A stretch of DNA of 64,000 nt. Source: Rahnella variigena (GTDB lineage: Bacteria; Pseudomonadota; Gammaproteobacteria; Enterobacterales; Enterobacteriaceae). The stretch's first letter is position 1; each line of letters opens with the position of its first letter. The notes under the pieces were generated by a model. That model was given only the letters and a program-made list of their open reading frames with translations. It was not told where the DNA came from and ran no database searches. The stretch is from NCBI RefSeq assembly GCF_003610915.1, contig NZ_NSDJ01000001.1:2728001-2792000 (forward strand). Reading direction: 5' to 3'. A program made the translations under genes and the position numbers. Shown here piece by piece: positions 1 through 15,502 of the stretch.

Positions 1-771
1 TTTTTATTTGTAAAGTCATCTGAAGATTTATATCTGGCAATTTTAATTCAAGGTTTGATACCTGTAATCGCTGCTGTTATAGCAATGTGCCATAGTCAGA
101 TTAAAGGCCTGGCAGATTTTAAAAAAATTGATAAGTTTGACGTTTTGCACGAATTAAAAGACAGTTGGGACATTTTCATATCAACATCATTTGTCAGTTT
201 ATATACGACAAGTATTCCAATAATTTTGGGAATGACTTCTGGGGTTGCCAGTGTTGGTATTTTTTCTGCAGCCGATAAAATAAGGCTTGCTCTACAATCT
301 TTAATTAACCCTGTTTCTCAGGCATTATACCCGCGATTAAGCAAACTTATGCAATCAGAGGAAAATGCCGCATTGGCACTAATAAAAAAGACGTTTCAAT
401 ATTTTGTAATTCCCTTATTTATCCTTAGTCTAGGTGTGATGATTTTTTCTGATAAAATCATCACAATATTTTATGGACAGAATATGCATGACGTTTCCAA
501 CTTGCTTAAAATATTGGTATGGATCCCACCCATTGTGGCGATAGCTAACTTATTAGGGATACAAATCATGCTTCCCAAAGGCATGTCCCGACAATTTAGC
601 ATAACCTACATTATTTCTGGAATTGTAGGATTTCCAGTGCTCTTTATAAGTTCTGCGGCTTTCTCAATATGGGGTGTATCAGTTGCTTCAATTTTAATAG
701 AAGTCATGGTCGTTACGCTATTTTTCTATTTTATATCTAAATCCAAAAAAACCATTAAAACTTTGTCATAA
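1..771 (+). CDS. O-antigen flippase Wzx-like, 5' end outside the window
   Basis: The reading frame is open from base 1, so the N-terminus lies upstream; an internal TTG at 55 is not the real start. The visible 256 residues are mostly long hydrophobic stretches separated by short basic loops, the pattern of polysaccharide transporters of the MATE/MOP superfamily (RfbX/Wzx), which flip undecaprenyl-linked O-units across the inner membrane. The C-terminus is lysine-rich (SKSKK), as usual for the cytoplasmic tail. It is AT-rich and lies just upstream of sugar-modifying genes, gnd and wzz, which supports an O-antigen role. The specific substrate cannot be read from sequence. Confidence 0.8.
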   Translation, partial: FLFVKSSEDLYLAILIQGLIPVIAAVIAMCHSQIKGLADFKKIDKFDVLHELKDSWDIFISTSFVSLYTTSIPIILGMTSGVASVGIFSAADKIRLALQSLINPVSQALYPRLSKLMQSEENAALALIKKTFQYFVIPLFILSLGVMIFSDKIITIFYGQNMHDVSNLLKILVWIPPIVAIANLLGIQIMLPKGMSRQFSITYIISGIVGFPVLFISSAAFSIWGVSVASILIEVMVVTLFFYFISKSKKTIKTLS

Positions 772-776
772 ATAAT

Positions 777-1670
777 ATGAATCCTCTAATATCAATTTGT
801 ATACCCACTAAAGATCGTCTGAAGCATTTAACTGCAACAGTCGAATCAATAATTAATGACGGTGTCGATGTGTCATTGTATGAAATAGTTATCTCTGATA
901 ATTCAGACAATGATAATATCAGAATTTATTGTGAGAGTTTGCAAGCTAATGGGTACAGAGTTAAACATGTAAAAAATCCTTTATTAGGGTTTTACAACTC
1001 TATTGTATCTCTGAGGGAAGCTTCTGGAAGTTTATTAAAATTGCATAATGACTATAGCTGTTTTGTTAAAGGGCAGTTTTCATTTATGATTAAATTAGTA
1101 CAAGAGAATATAAATGATATGCCTACCATATTTTTCTCAAATGGCACGCTTGGATTTAATGTAAATAAGCTTTGCAGTAGTAAAGATGATTTTTTCTCAA
1201 AAACGCATTTCCAAAATACATGGAGTTCAGCATTTAGCATTTGGAAAAAAGATTTTGATTTAGTTCCGCATGAACGCGAAAATTTAGACTCCATGTTCCC
1301 TCACACCTCTATACTGCTAAATTGTATAAAGGAAAATTATTTGATTTGCGATTATGTAATTTTTGAAAATATTTCTGTATCCGGGAAGGGCGGTTATAAC
1401 CTCTTCGATTGTTTTTGTAATCGATATCTCAATATGTTGAGAGCAAAAGTTAAATCTTCTGAGTTGACCAATAAAACATTTCGTAGAATCAAATGGAAAA
1501 TGTTTCTTGACTTCGTAACGCCCTGGTACTACAAGACTGTTTCAACGGATCAAGGCTTTACGTTTGATGTTACCAATGCTGATGGCATCATTAAAAAAAA
1601 CTATGGTATTTTGCCTTATTACGTGATGCTTACCGTTTGTAAAATAAAAAAAATAATTTCCAGGAGATGA
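777..1670 (+). CDS. Family 2 glycosyltransferase, O-antigen assembly
   Basis: A 297-residue protein whose N-terminus (PLISICIPTKDR near residues 3-14, then ESIIND) is the typical nucleotide-binding start of GT2 (GT-A fold) glycosyltransferases. An acidic motif around HNDY (about residue 96) may take the DXD-like metal-binding role. No membrane segment is visible, as expected for a cytoplasmic or peripheral enzyme adding one sugar to a lipid-linked O-unit. It starts 5 bp after the flippase gene and is followed 5 bp later by an acyltransferase, so it is part of the same AT-rich operon. Donor and acceptor sugars cannot be inferred. Confidence 0.8.
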   Translation: MNPLISICIPTKDRLKHLTATVESIINDGVDVSLYEIVISDNSDNDNIRIYCESLQANGYRVKHVKNPLLGFYNSIVSLREASGSLLKLHNDYSCFVKGQFSFMIKLVQENINDMPTIFFSNGTLGFNVNKLCSSKDDFFSKTHFQNTWSSAFSIWKKDFDLVPHERENLDSMFPHTSILLNCIKENYLICDYVIFENISVSGKGGYNLFDCFCNRYLNMLRAKVKSSELTNKTFRRIKWKMFLDFVTPWYYKTVSTDQGFTFDVTNADGIIKKNYGILPYYVMLTVCKIKKIISRR

Positions 1671-1675
1671 ATTAA

Positions 1676-2242
1676 GTGAATTCACTTTTACGTGAACGGC
1701 CAATGATTTTTTTATTAAAATTAGTCTTTTATGTGTATTTAAAAATGAGGAACAAATTTTATAGTGCTGCTTTCTCAACTCGTGGTCTTGTTGTAGGTAG
1801 AAATATTTCGATTGTAGGAACTAAAAATATTTCCATAGGTAATCATGTAATTTTAGGGAATCAGACTTGGTTAGATTGTATAGACCATGCTACTCTTATT
1901 ATAGGAGATGATGTGTCATTAAGCCAAAATGTACATGTTTCAGCGATGGTTGAGGTTCGCATCGGCAATGGATGCCTAATTGGAAGTGATGTGTTAGTTA
2001 CCGACCATGACCATTCATTTGGTCCACAGTACAATGAGGTTTTACCTAAAAATAGACCCTTAATGACAAGAGGAAAAACCATATTAGGTCGTAATGTATG
2101 GCTTGGAGACAATGTCAAAGTACTGTCAGGTGTTTCTCTGGGTGATAATGTAGTTGTTGCTTCAAATTCGGTTGTGAATCGATCCTTTCCTGATAATGTA
2201 GTGATCGGTGGTATTCCTGCAAAAATATTAAAAGCATTTTAA
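1676..2242 (+). CDS. Hexapeptide-repeat (LbH) acyltransferase
   Basis: This 188-residue protein uses a GTG start with an AGGAG about nine bases upstream, inside the end of the preceding gene. From about residue 40 it is a run of imperfect hexapeptide repeats (IGNHVILG, IGDDVSLS, IGNGCLIG, LGRNVWLGDN, LGDNVVVAS) that form a left-handed beta-helix. The VTDHDHSFG segment near residue 110 is typical of the LacA/NodL/WcaF branch of O-acetyltransferases, where the histidine is catalytic. The short N-terminal hydrophobic stretch may be membrane-associated. A likely role is O-acetylation of an O-antigen sugar; the acceptor is unknown. Confidence 0.8.
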   Translation: MNSLLRERPMIFLLKLVFYVYLKMRNKFYSAAFSTRGLVVGRNISIVGTKNISIGNHVILGNQTWLDCIDHATLIIGDDVSLSQNVHVSAMVEVRIGNGCLIGSDVLVTDHDHSFGPQYNEVLPKNRPLMTRGKTILGRNVWLGDNVKVLSGVSLGDNVVVASNSVVNRSFPDNVVIGGIPAKILKAF

Positions 2243-2305
2243 CGTTATAGATATAACGGCATTTCGATTGAATAATAATTAGGTGTCATTTTTGTTGAGG
2301 TTGTG

Positions 2306-3223
2306 ATGGATAAGAGAGTATTAATATTTGGTGGCTCAAGTTTTATTGCCCTCAATTTGATCGAAAAATTTCTGATGGAATCTTATGATGTTGTTGTATA
2401 TGGCCGAACTAAGCCCCATCTTGAATCACCAAAACTGACATTTATTCAGGGTGAGTTATCCAATTTAGAAGATAAAATAGATATTTTAAAAACATACAAT
2501 ATCCAATCGGCAATATATCTAATAAATAATATCCCTGTAAATACGCCGGCTGAAAATTATGATTTACTCATAGATGAGAATAAAAGTGCATTAAAATTAA
2601 TTTTCTCTGCAGTGGAACGAGTTATATATTTTTCTTCCGGTGGTCGGGTTTACGAAAATAGCGACCTCCCGCATAAAGAAAGTGATCGATTGAGCCCTGT
2701 CTGTTCTTATGGGAAAAGTAAAGTTGAATTAGAAAGGTTCATTTCTCAATATGGGAAGAGTATCAATAAAGAACATCTTATTATTAGGCCTTCCAACCCT
2801 TTCGGAAAGTACCAAAAAATACATTCGAATCAAGGATTGATTGCAGTTTTAATTGGCAAGATTAGAGAAAATAAAAAAATCCAAGTCTGGGGGACTGGAA
2901 AAGAGATCCGAGATTATATTTACATAGATGATTTTGTTAATTTATTTTTTCGTTTGTTTCAGTTCCGTGATGTTAATTATACCGTTTTTAATATTGGTTC
3001 TGGTTCTGGTGTTGCAACAATAGATGTGATTAATGCAGTATTCAAAGAAATGAAAACTGAAATGTGTTTAGAGTATTTGAATGTTCAAAGAGAAATTATT
3101 CTGACAAATATCTTAGACAATAGTCGGTTATTTTCTGTAATAGGGGGCTATGAAATAACTTCACTCGAAGATGGTTTAAGAATCTTCATTTCTCAAGTCA
3201 AAAATGCAAAACAAATTGACTAA
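2306..3223 (+). CDS. NAD-dependent sugar epimerase/dehydratase (extended SDR)
   Basis: About 305 residues with an N-terminal Rossmann motif GGSSFIA (a GxxGxxG variant) and the SDR catalytic pair YGKSK near residue 145, preceded by a FSSGG segment that supplies the catalytic serine. ATG 2306 is preferred over a GTG one codon earlier. Family members convert nucleotide-activated sugars (epimerase, 4,6-dehydratase or 4-reductase); the exact reaction is not decidable here. It sits 60 bp after the acyltransferase, is AT-rich like the genes before it, and is the last O-antigen gene before gnd, where base composition changes abruptly to core-genome values. Confidence 0.75.
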   Translation: MDKRVLIFGGSSFIALNLIEKFLMESYDVVVYGRTKPHLESPKLTFIQGELSNLEDKIDILKTYNIQSAIYLINNIPVNTPAENYDLLIDENKSALKLIFSAVERVIYFSSGGRVYENSDLPHKESDRLSPVCSYGKSKVELERFISQYGKSINKEHLIIRPSNPFGKYQKIHSNQGLIAVLIGKIRENKKIQVWGTGKEIRDYIYIDDFVNLFFRLFQFRDVNYTVFNIGSGSGVATIDVINAVFKEMKTEMCLEYLNVQREIILTNILDNSRLFSVIGGYEITSLEDGLRIFISQVKNAKQID

Positions 3224-3474
3224 TTAGTAGTATCTTGGCATGTTTTTTTTAAATTTCTTTATCTGACGATTCATTTAATTGTGTTAAAGATGCAGCCAGG
3301 AGCTTTCAATCAGGTTGCTCAGAGCACTTTCTGAATGTAGCAATAGGTTTCCCCGTTGTCATTCTCATGTACAATGCTTGTGTTCATTTGTATAGCCCGG
3401 TGCAGTTAAACTTACTGTTAACAGGGGTTTAGACTAAAAACTGGGCGATCAACTATTTCAGACAGGAGTTGCTA

Positions 3475-4884
3475 ATGTCCAAACAACAAATCGGCGTTGT
3501 CGGTATGGCGGTCATGGGCCGTAACCTCGCGCTCAACATAGAAAGCCGTGGTTATTCCGTTTCCATTTTTAACCGTTCTGGTGACAAGACTGATGAAGTC
3601 ATCGCCGAAAACCCGGGTAAAAATCTGGTCCCGCACTACACCGTCGAAGAGTTTGTTGACTCGCTGGAAAAGCCTCGTCGTATCTTGCTGATGGTGAAAG
3701 CCGGTGAAGCAACTGATAAAACCATCGCATCCCTGACTCCTCACCTGGATAAAGGCGACATACTGATCGATGGCGGTAACACTTATTATAAAGACACCAT
3801 TCGTCGTAACCGCGAACTGTCTGAGCAAGGGTTTAACTTCATCGGTACCGGTGTTTCTGGTGGTGAAGAGGGCGCATTGAAAGGCCCATCCATCATGCCT
3901 GGCGGTCAGAAAGAAGCGTACGCACTGGTGGCTCCGATTCTCGAGAAAATCGCTGCGCGTGCTGAAGATGGCGACGCTTGCGTAGCTTACATCGGTTCAG
4001 ATGGTGCAGGTCATTACGTTAAGATGGTTCATAACGGTATCGAATACGGCGACATGCAACTTATCGCAGAAGCGTATTCTCTGTTGAAACAGTCTCTGGA
4101 TCTGAGCAACGAAGAGCTGGCAACCACTTTTGCTGACTGGAACAAAGGCGAGCTGAGCAGCTACCTGATCGACATCACCAAAGATATCTTCACTAAGAAA
4201 GACGAAGAAGGTAAATATCTGGTTGATGTGATCCTCGACGAAGCAGCGAACAAAGGCACCGGTAAATGGACCAGCCAGAGCTCGCTGGATCTGGGCGAAC
4301 CACTGACCCTGATCACTGAGTCCGTATTTGCCCGTTATCTTTCTTCCCTGAAAGATCAGCGCGTTGCGGCCTCTAAAGTATTGTCTGGCCCGGCGGTTAA
4401 ACCTTTCTCTGGTGACAAAGCTGAGTTCATTGAGAAAGTACGTCGTGCTCTGTATCTGGGTAAACTGGTTTCTTACGCTCAGGGCTTCTCACAACTCAAA
4501 GCTGCTTCAGACGAGAACAACTGGGATCTGAACTACGGCGAAATCGCGAAGATCTTCCGTGCTGGTTGTATCATCCGCGCGCAGTTCCTGCAGAAAATCA
4601 CCGATGCGTATGCTGAAAATGCATCCATCGCTAACCTGCTGCTGGCTCCGTACTTCAAAAACATTGCTGATGAATATCAGCAAGCGCTGCGTGACGTTGT
4701 GTCTTATGCCGTTCAGAACGGTATCCCGACACCAACCTTCTCTGCTGCAATCAACTACTATGACAGCTACCGCTCAGCGGTTCTGCCAGCGAACCTGATC
4801 CAGGCACAGCGTGACTACTTTGGTGCGCATACTTACAAACGTACCGACAAAGATGGTGTATTCCATACCGAATGGTTGGATTAA
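3475..4884 (+). CDS. gnd: 6-phosphogluconate dehydrogenase, decarboxylating
   Basis: The 469-residue protein catalyses the NADP-dependent oxidative decarboxylation of 6-phosphogluconate to ribulose 5-phosphate in the pentose phosphate pathway. It begins [20 protein letters not shown], with the GxAxxG nucleotide-binding motif, and contains the family segments [20 protein letters not shown] and [13 protein letters not shown]; the length matches E. coli Gnd (468). ATG 3475 follows a CAGGAG at usual spacing and is preferred to an upstream in-frame TTG. It is flanked by O-antigen genes and wzz, the standard enterobacterial arrangement in which gnd borders the variable O-antigen locus. Confidence 0.98.
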   Translation: MSKQQIGVVGMAVMGRNLALNIESRGYSVSIFNRSGDKTDEVIAENPGKNLVPHYTVEEFVDSLEKPRRILLMVKAGEATDKTIASLTPHLDKGDILIDGGNTYYKDTIRRNRELSEQGFNFIGTGVSGGEEGALKGPSIMPGGQKEAYALVAPILEKIAARAEDGDACVAYIGSDGAGHYVKMVHNGIEYGDMQLIAEAYSLLKQSLDLSNEELATTFADWNKGELSSYLIDITKDIFTKKDEEGKYLVDVILDEAANKGTGKWTSQSSLDLGEPLTLITESVFARYLSSLKDQRVAASKVLSGPAVKPFSGDKAEFIEKVRRALYLGKLVSYAQGFSQLKAASDENNWDLNYGEIAKIFRAGCIIRAQFLQKITDAYAENASIANLLLAPYFKNIADEYQQALRDVVSYAVQNGIPTPTFSAAINYYDSYRSAVLPANLIQAQRDYFGAHTYKRTDKDGVFHTEWLD

Positions 4885-4902
4885 TTTAAGCCTCTTAATT
4901 TT

Positions 4903-4927
4903 AACGCCCCGATAAGGGGCGTTTTTT
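4903..4927 (+). terminator. Rho-independent terminator after gnd
   Basis: AACGCCCC at 4903-4910 pairs with GGGGCGTT at 4916-4923, with a 5-base loop, followed by a run of T. It lies 19 bp after the gnd stop codon and separates gnd from wzz. Confidence 0.9.
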
Positions 4928-5075
4928 CCGCACCCCCCCTTAATACTCCCTATATCTTTTTCAGTGAAATCTTACGAAAAATATTTTTTCCATATAATTT
5001 TTCTGATGAAATCTGTCTATAATCCACTAACGCATAATTTCTTGGCAAATGTGACTGTTATTTTTTAGGGTAAAT

Positions 5076-6068
5076 ATGAATCAAGATAGCAACATGATGA
5101 AAAATCATTCTGTAAAGCACAATGAAGAGGTCGATCTCATCGATGTTCTGATGCAACTTTGGCGTGGAAAAATGATAATAATTTTTGCCATGGTTTTGAC
5201 TATTCTTTTAGCGATAGGCTATTTATATGTTGCTAAAGAGAAATGGACTTCAGATGCAATTGTTACCTACCCAGATTCAGGACAAATTGCAAACTACAAC
5301 AACGCCATGAGCGTACTTTATAGCCAGAACTCCGCAAACGCACCGACAGTTATCGATGTTCAGCAACGTTTTTTTGGTCGGTTCAATGCAGCAATTTCAG
5401 CGTTATCAGAACAACTTGGTAATCAGGCTGACCCAGAAAAGCTTGTAATAGCTCCAGCGGTTAAAGATCAACCGGTTCCACTCAAAATCAGTTATACCGC
5501 AAAAACAGCTGGAGAGGCGCAAAAAACCCTCACTACTTACATACAGCAAATTAACAAGCGGGTAGTCACGGAACTTGATAATGACTTGCAAACTAGTATC
5601 AACTCTAAAATTGAAGACCTTAAAGAGGATTTAGCAACTCAGGAGAAGGTTGCTCAGGAGAAGAAAGACCTCCGATTGAAAATGTTAAATCAAGCACTGC
5701 TGGTGGCCCAACAGGCAAAAATTAAAGATACTCTGGTTCAGCAGGCTGAAACACTATCCGAAGATACTCTTTTTGTTCTGGGTAGCGATGCTCTCTCTGC
5801 CACCATTAAAAATGAAGCAACACGACCATTGCCTTTTGATGCTTCTTATTATCAAGCCCGTCAGACATTGTTAGCAATTAGTGCGTTAAAGTCTAAGCCT
5901 GATTCTACTTATGCACTTAGGTATGTAATGAAGCCAGATCTTCCAATACATAGAGATAGTCCTAAAAAAAGCTTAACTTTGATTTTTGGTGCTTTGATTG
6001 GGATTATCATTGGTGCAACGATTGTGTTGACGCGTAACATGGCCAGATCTTACTCACTACGTTCTTGA
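5076..6068 (+). CDS. wzz: O-antigen chain-length determinant Wzz
   Basis: A 330-residue inner-membrane protein of the Wzz/polysaccharide co-polymerase 1 family, which sets the modal number of O-units polymerised by Wzy. The architecture is visible: a short cytoplasmic N-terminus with EEVDLIDVLMQLWRGK, a transmembrane helix at about residues 32-52, a long periplasmic region rich in coiled-coil-forming sequence (about 165-225), and a second membrane helix near 300-322 preceded by the proline-containing segment typical of the family. AGGG lies a few bases before ATG 5076. The location between gnd and hisI is the conserved enterobacterial position of wzz. Confidence 0.93.
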   Translation: MNQDSNMMKNHSVKHNEEVDLIDVLMQLWRGKMIIIFAMVLTILLAIGYLYVAKEKWTSDAIVTYPDSGQIANYNNAMSVLYSQNSANAPTVIDVQQRFFGRFNAAISALSEQLGNQADPEKLVIAPAVKDQPVPLKISYTAKTAGEAQKTLTTYIQQINKRVVTELDNDLQTSINSKIEDLKEDLATQEKVAQEKKDLRLKMLNQALLVAQQAKIKDTLVQQAETLSEDTLFVLGSDALSATIKNEATRPLPFDASYYQARQTLLAISALKSKPDSTYALRYVMKPDLPIHRDSPKKSLTLIFGALIGIIIGATIVLTRNMARSYSLRS

Positions 6069-6081
6069 TAAAAGTAAATAC

Positions 6082-6120
6082 AAAAAGCCGCCAATGCTCT
6101 TCAGCAAAGGCGGCTTTTTT
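6082..6120. terminator. Bidirectional terminator between wzz and the his operon
   Basis: AAAAAGCCGCC at 6082-6092 pairs with GGCGGCTTTTTT at 6109-6120. With A-rich and T-rich flanks it can stop transcription from wzz (plus) and from the convergent his operon (minus). Confidence 0.9.
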
Positions 6121-6153
6121 ACGTCTGGACTTTTTTAGCGTTAAAGCCTGCTG

Positions 6154-6791
6154 TTATTTCTTATGACGCTGACGCAGATTTTCGATCACGGTGCTCAGGT
6201 TCAGATCCTGATCCTGCAGTAATACCAGCAGGTGATAAATAAGATCAGAGGCTTCGTTTTTCAGTTCGAAGCGGTCATTGACGGTGGCTGCTAGCGCAGT
6301 TTCCACGCCTTCTTCACCGACTTTCTGCGCGATACGTTTGGTCCCGCTGGCGTACAGTTTGGCGGTATAAGAGCTTTCCGGATCGGCAGTTTTGCGCGAT
6401 GCCAGCAGTTCTTCCAGCTGATACAAAAACGCCCAGTCGGTTTCGGCGGGATGGAAGCAGCTGTTATTCCCTTTGTGGCAGGTCGGACCCACCGGATTTA
6501 CCAGAACCAGCAACGTGTCGTTATCACAATCTGGCGTGATGCTGACCACATTCAGATAGTTCTCTGACGTTTCACCTTTGGTCCAAAGACGTTCTTTGGT
6601 GCGGGAATAAAAGGTGACTTTACCGGAGGACTGGGTAACGCTTAGCGCTTCCTGATTCATATAACCGAGCATCAGTACTTCACCCGACACCGCGTGCTGT
6701 ATGATGGCCGGCATCAGATTATCCACTTTTGCCCAGTCGAGCTGGCTGATCTGTTCACCGGTTAACAGACCGGTTTTTACGTCCTGATTAC

Positions 6792-6795
<4 letters not shown>
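6154..6795 (-). CDS. hisI: Phosphoribosyl-AMP cyclohydrolase / phosphoribosyl-ATP pyrophosphatase
   Basis: A bifunctional 213-residue enzyme for steps two and three of histidine synthesis. The N-terminal cyclohydrolase domain (about residues 1-115) carries the zinc and metal ligands in [13 protein letters not shown] and [12 protein letters not shown]. The C-terminal pyrophosphohydrolase domain contains [13 protein letters not shown] and [14 protein letters not shown], the acidic metal-binding helices of the HisE/MazG-like fold. The fused HisIE form is usual in Enterobacterales. It overlaps hisF by 4 bp and is the last gene of the his operon, ending just before a shared terminator. Confidence 0.97.
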
Positions 6796-12405
<5,610 letters not shown>

Positions 12406-12408
12406 GGC

Positions 12409-13308
12409 TTACTCCATCATTTTTTCGATTGGCAGAACCAGAATTGAGCTGGCGCCCAGCGCTTTCAGTTTCTCCATGGTTTCCCAGAATAACGTTTCGC
12501 TGCTGACCATGTGCATGGCCACGCGCTGCTGATCGCCTGCCAGCGGCAGAATCGTCGGACGCTCAGCACCCGGCAGCAGGGCAACGATTTCGTCCAGACG
12601 CTCACTCGGCGCGTGCAACATAATGTATTTGGATTCGCGAGCCTGAATAACGCCCTGAATACGGGTCATCATTTTGTCGATCAGCAGTTGTTTCTCTTGC
12701 GGCATTTCGCCATCGCGCTGGATCAGACAGGCTTTGGAGCGGTAAATCACTTCAACTTCGCGCAAGCCGTTGGCTTCCAGCGTTGCGCCGGTAGACACCA
12801 GGTCGCAAATCGCATCAGACAGACCGGCACGCGGTGCGACTTCAACAGAACCGTTCAGCAGACAAGATTTGAAATCGACGCCTTTTTTATCGAGGTATTG
12901 CTTGAGCAGGTGCGGATAAGACGTCGCGATACGGGCATTTTGCAGACTTTGCGGACCGGTATATTCGGTGTCCAGCGGCGTTGCCAGAGACAAGCGGCAG
13001 CCGCCGAAATCCAGGCGACGCAGGGTAAAGTAACGTGGGTCTTCGCCCTGAGCGCGACGGCTCAGCAGCTCTTCTTCGAGTACGTTTTCGCCGATGATCC
13101 CCAGATCCACCACACCGTCCATCACCAGTCCCGGGATATCGTCATCACGGACACGCAAAATGTCGATGGGCATGTTCTCAGCGAAAGCGATCAGACGCTG
13201 TTCCTGCAGGTTGATTTTGATGCCACAGCGCGCCAGTAATTCGCGTGATTCATCGCTCAGGCGACCCGACTTCTGCATTGCTATCCGTAAACGTGTTTTA
13301 TCCAGCAT
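12409..13308 (-). CDS. hisG: ATP phosphoribosyltransferase
   Basis: The first and feedback-controlled enzyme of histidine synthesis, 299 residues, long (hexameric) form with a C-terminal regulatory ACT-like domain starting near residue 225. The PRPP-binding signature region lies in [18 protein letters not shown]. It is the first structural gene after the leader peptide and attenuator, so expression should respond to charged tRNA-His. Confidence 0.98.
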   Translation of the reverse strand: MLDKTRLRIAMQKSGRLSDESRELLARCGIKINLQEQRLIAFAENMPIDILRVRDDDIPGLVMDGVVDLGIIGENVLEEELLSRRAQGEDPRYFTLRRLDFGGCRLSLATPLDTEYTGPQSLQNARIATSYPHLLKQYLDKKGVDFKSCLLNGSVEVAPRAGLSDAICDLVSTGATLEANGLREVEVIYRSKACLIQRDGEMPQEKQLLIDKMMTRIQGVIQARESKYIMLHAPSERLDEIVALLPGAERPTILPLAGDQQRVAMHMVSSETLFWETMEKLKALGASSILVLPIEKMME

Positions 13309-13389
13309 GATGACCTCAGTTTCTCAATTATTTATATAAATCGTTTTGTTTAAAATTCTTTAATTTCAATCCGTCAGGCCAAAAAAAAA

Positions 13390-13415
13390 GCCCCCGGAAG
13401 AAATCTTCCGGGGGC
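13390..13415 (-). terminator. his attenuator terminator
   Basis: GCCCCCGGAAG at 13390-13400 pairs with CTTCCGGGGGC at 13405-13415. On the minus strand the hairpin is followed by a run of nine T (13381-13389). It lies between the leader peptide and hisG, exactly where the his operon attenuator belongs. Confidence 0.95.
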
Positions 13416-13478
13416 TATCTCTGCGTTCTGCGCCACTGGAAGATCTAAACAGTCTCCCAGCACCAATCGCCTGAAAGA

Positions 13479-13526
13479 CTAGTCAGGGTGATGGTGATGA
13501 TGGTGGTTAATCAGAACGTTTGTCAT
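13479..13526 (-). CDS. hisL: his operon leader peptide
   Basis: A 15-codon open frame reading MTNVLINHHHHHHPD, with six consecutive histidine codons (E. coli HisL has seven). Ribosome stalling at these codons when tRNA-His is uncharged would favour the antiterminator and allow readthrough into hisG. It ends about 64 bp before the attenuator hairpin. I checked the frame codon by codon from ATG at 13526 to TAG at 13479. Confidence 0.97.
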   Translation of the reverse strand: MTNVLINHHHHHHPD

Positions 13527-13829
13527 GTCAGTGTCTCAATTCAGTGATTCAGATGCCGCGTGATTCAGTTTGAATCATTCGCCACACATATCAAATTCGT
13601 TGCCAATAAAACTAAACTATCGGGCAGCAACAGCGCAACCTTTTTTTCCGATGATGAGTTTTTCTTATCAGCCGCAGGGTTTTCATCTGATTTTTGAATA
13701 ATCTGTTAACAGACACGAAGAAAACCTTACGCAGACTGAACGGGGAAAAGGCGACCTTTGCTAGTATAAAGGAAGATATCAGCAGTTGGTGACGTGATAC
13801 CAGGTGCCTCTGAACAAATGGAGCAAAGT

Positions 13830-14654
13830 ATGAAGAAGGTTTCGATTATCGGACTGGGCTGGCTGGGAATGCCACTGGCGATGGCGCTGGCTGCAAAAGG
13901 CTACGATGTCGTGGGCAGCAAAACGACGCTGGATGGCGTGGACGCTGCAAGAATGGTGGGGATCGAATGCTTCCCGCTGATTTTCACACCAGAAATGGAA
14001 TGCGAAGCGGAAGATCTCGATCGTCTTCTTAATGTGGATGCCCTGATTATCACTCTGCCCGCGCGCCGGACCGTGGAGGGCAGTGAACTTTATTTCCAGG
14101 CGGTGCAGCAGTTAACCGACAGTGCGCTGGCGCATAACGTGAAACGGATTATTTTCACCAGTTCGACGTCGGTATACGGCGAAAGAGAGGGCGTGGTGCG
14201 GGAAGACTCTCCTCTCGAGCCGGTGACTGCCAGTGGCAAAGTCCTTAAAGAGCTGGAGAACTGGTTCCACGGACTGCCGAATACGTCCGTCGATGTACTG
14301 CGTCTGGCGGGTCTGGTAGGCGGAGATCGCCATCCTGGCCGTTTCATGGCCGGTAAGAGCCAGGTGAAAGGCGGTCAACACGGGGTCAATCTGGTGCATC
14401 AGGATGACGTAGTGGCGGCAATTGCGTTATTGCTCAGCCGGCCAAAAGGCGGGCATACCTTTAACTTATGTGCACCGAAGCATCCGGCGAAAGCGGATTA
14501 CTATCCGGCACTGGCAAGACAAATGGGGCTGCAACCGCCAACCTTTGCTGAAGAAGGTTCAGCAGGAAAGGGCAAAATCGTGGATGGCGAGCGGATCTGC
14601 AAAGAACTCGGTTTTGAGTATCAGTATCCGGACCCGCAATCTATGCCTTTTTAA
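13830..14654 (+). CDS. yeeZ: YeeZ-like NAD(P)-binding SDR protein
   Basis: A 274-residue extended short-chain dehydrogenase-like protein starting MKKVSIIGLGWLGMPLA, whose GLGWLG is the dinucleotide-binding loop. Later segments include IIFTSSTSVYGER and VDVLRLAGLVGGDRHPGR. Length and context, divergent from the his operon, match E. coli YeeZ, whose physiological role is not established. ATG 13830 gives the family start; an upstream in-frame start at 13794 would add an unsupported extension. Confidence 0.88.
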   Translation: MKKVSIIGLGWLGMPLAMALAAKGYDVVGSKTTLDGVDAARMVGIECFPLIFTPEMECEAEDLDRLLNVDALIITLPARRTVEGSELYFQAVQQLTDSALAHNVKRIIFTSSTSVYGEREGVVREDSPLEPVTASGKVLKELENWFHGLPNTSVDVLRLAGLVGGDRHPGRFMAGKSQVKGGQHGVNLVHQDDVVAAIALLLSRPKGGHTFNLCAPKHPAKADYYPALARQMGLQPPTFAEEGSAGKGKIVDGERICKELGFEYQYPDPQSMPF

Positions 14655-14688
14655 TCGTTAAATCGTTTTTGAATAATAATAAGTTATG

Positions 14689-14718
14689 GCCTGCCTGAAA
14701 TATCGGCAGGCTTTTTTT
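14689..14718 (+). terminator. Terminator after yeeZ
   Basis: GCCTGCC at 14689-14695 pairs with GGCAGGC at 14705-14711, followed by seven T. It lies 34 bp after the yeeZ stop codon. Confidence 0.9.
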
Positions 14719-14960
14719 ATTCAGCTGGATTAACACACAATGACATTCCCCGTTACTTTGAATGAAAGTAATCACCCTTCAAAAGTATCCGCAGTCGTAT
14801 ATTTCACTAATAAGACAAGTTAATGACCTTCCGTTCCTCCGGTTATTCACTTATACCTTTAATTATCTCCGTTAAAAATGTGTCTTATGCGTATTTCATG
14901 GGGGAATTCTGGCGTGGGATGCTGGTTAGGTAATAAAAATCCTATTCTTGAGCTGTTAAT

Positions 14961-15059
14961 TTACGCTTGCACCGCACAAACCACTTTTTTAAGCCCAATC
15001 ATTAAAGTTTTTCTGAACAGTTGCCGATAGGTAAGCACGGCAAAAATCCGCTGTTTCAT
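14961..15059 (-). CDS. Candidate small protein, 32 residues, unrecognised
   Basis: A complete frame on the minus strand from ATG 15059 to TAA 14961, beginning MKQRIFAVLTYRQLF and ending VVCAVQA. It is preceded by AAGGAG at a good distance from the ATG, which is unusual for a chance frame in this AT-rich gap. The product is strongly basic (several K and R, no D or E) with one amphipathic or hydrophobic stretch, so membrane or RNA association is possible. I do not recognise it. It lies outside any operon, in the flhDC upstream region. Confidence 0.35.
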   Translation of the reverse strand: MKQRIFAVLTYRQLFRKTLMIGLKKVVCAVQA

Positions 15060-15486
15060 CACTTCTCCTTATCAATCTGGTCTGATGACTGGATGATTCC
15101 TCCTGCGCAGTAACAAATTATTACGATCATTGTCTTTTTACTTTTGAAACCACGTGGTTGCTCACGATTTCAGAACAATTCGTCCTTATTTTAAACACCA
15201 TTTCTTAAGATAACTCCCCGAAACGCCCCGCCCTGACTGGGTTGCGCATTATTAGCACAATGATCACGCTATTTGAAATTTGCAGCATATAACACTGCAT
15301 GAACTATGATTAATTGCTGCGTGTGCTAATCATTTGGCTTTAGGTGGTCTTTGTACAAAATGATCTAAAAATGGCGAAAAAAGACAGTTTGAAGACAGCT
15401 TTTTAGATGGTTTTTTACTTTTGACTTAAATCTGCGCAAATTCTCACGATAAATTGCACTTTTGGAGACAAAATAAATTTCAAAAG

Positions 15487-15502
15487 TGTGATGTGTGTCA
15501 CA
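15487..15502. promoter_or_regulatory. CRP-type binding site upstream of flhDC
   Basis: TGTGA at 15487-15491, a 6-base spacer, and TCACA at 15498-15502 form a perfect match to the CRP half-sites, extended by a further G and C on the outside. It is about 410 bp upstream of flhD. CRP-cAMP activates flhDC in E. coli and relatives, so an activating role is likely, though the transcription start was not located. Confidence 0.7.
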
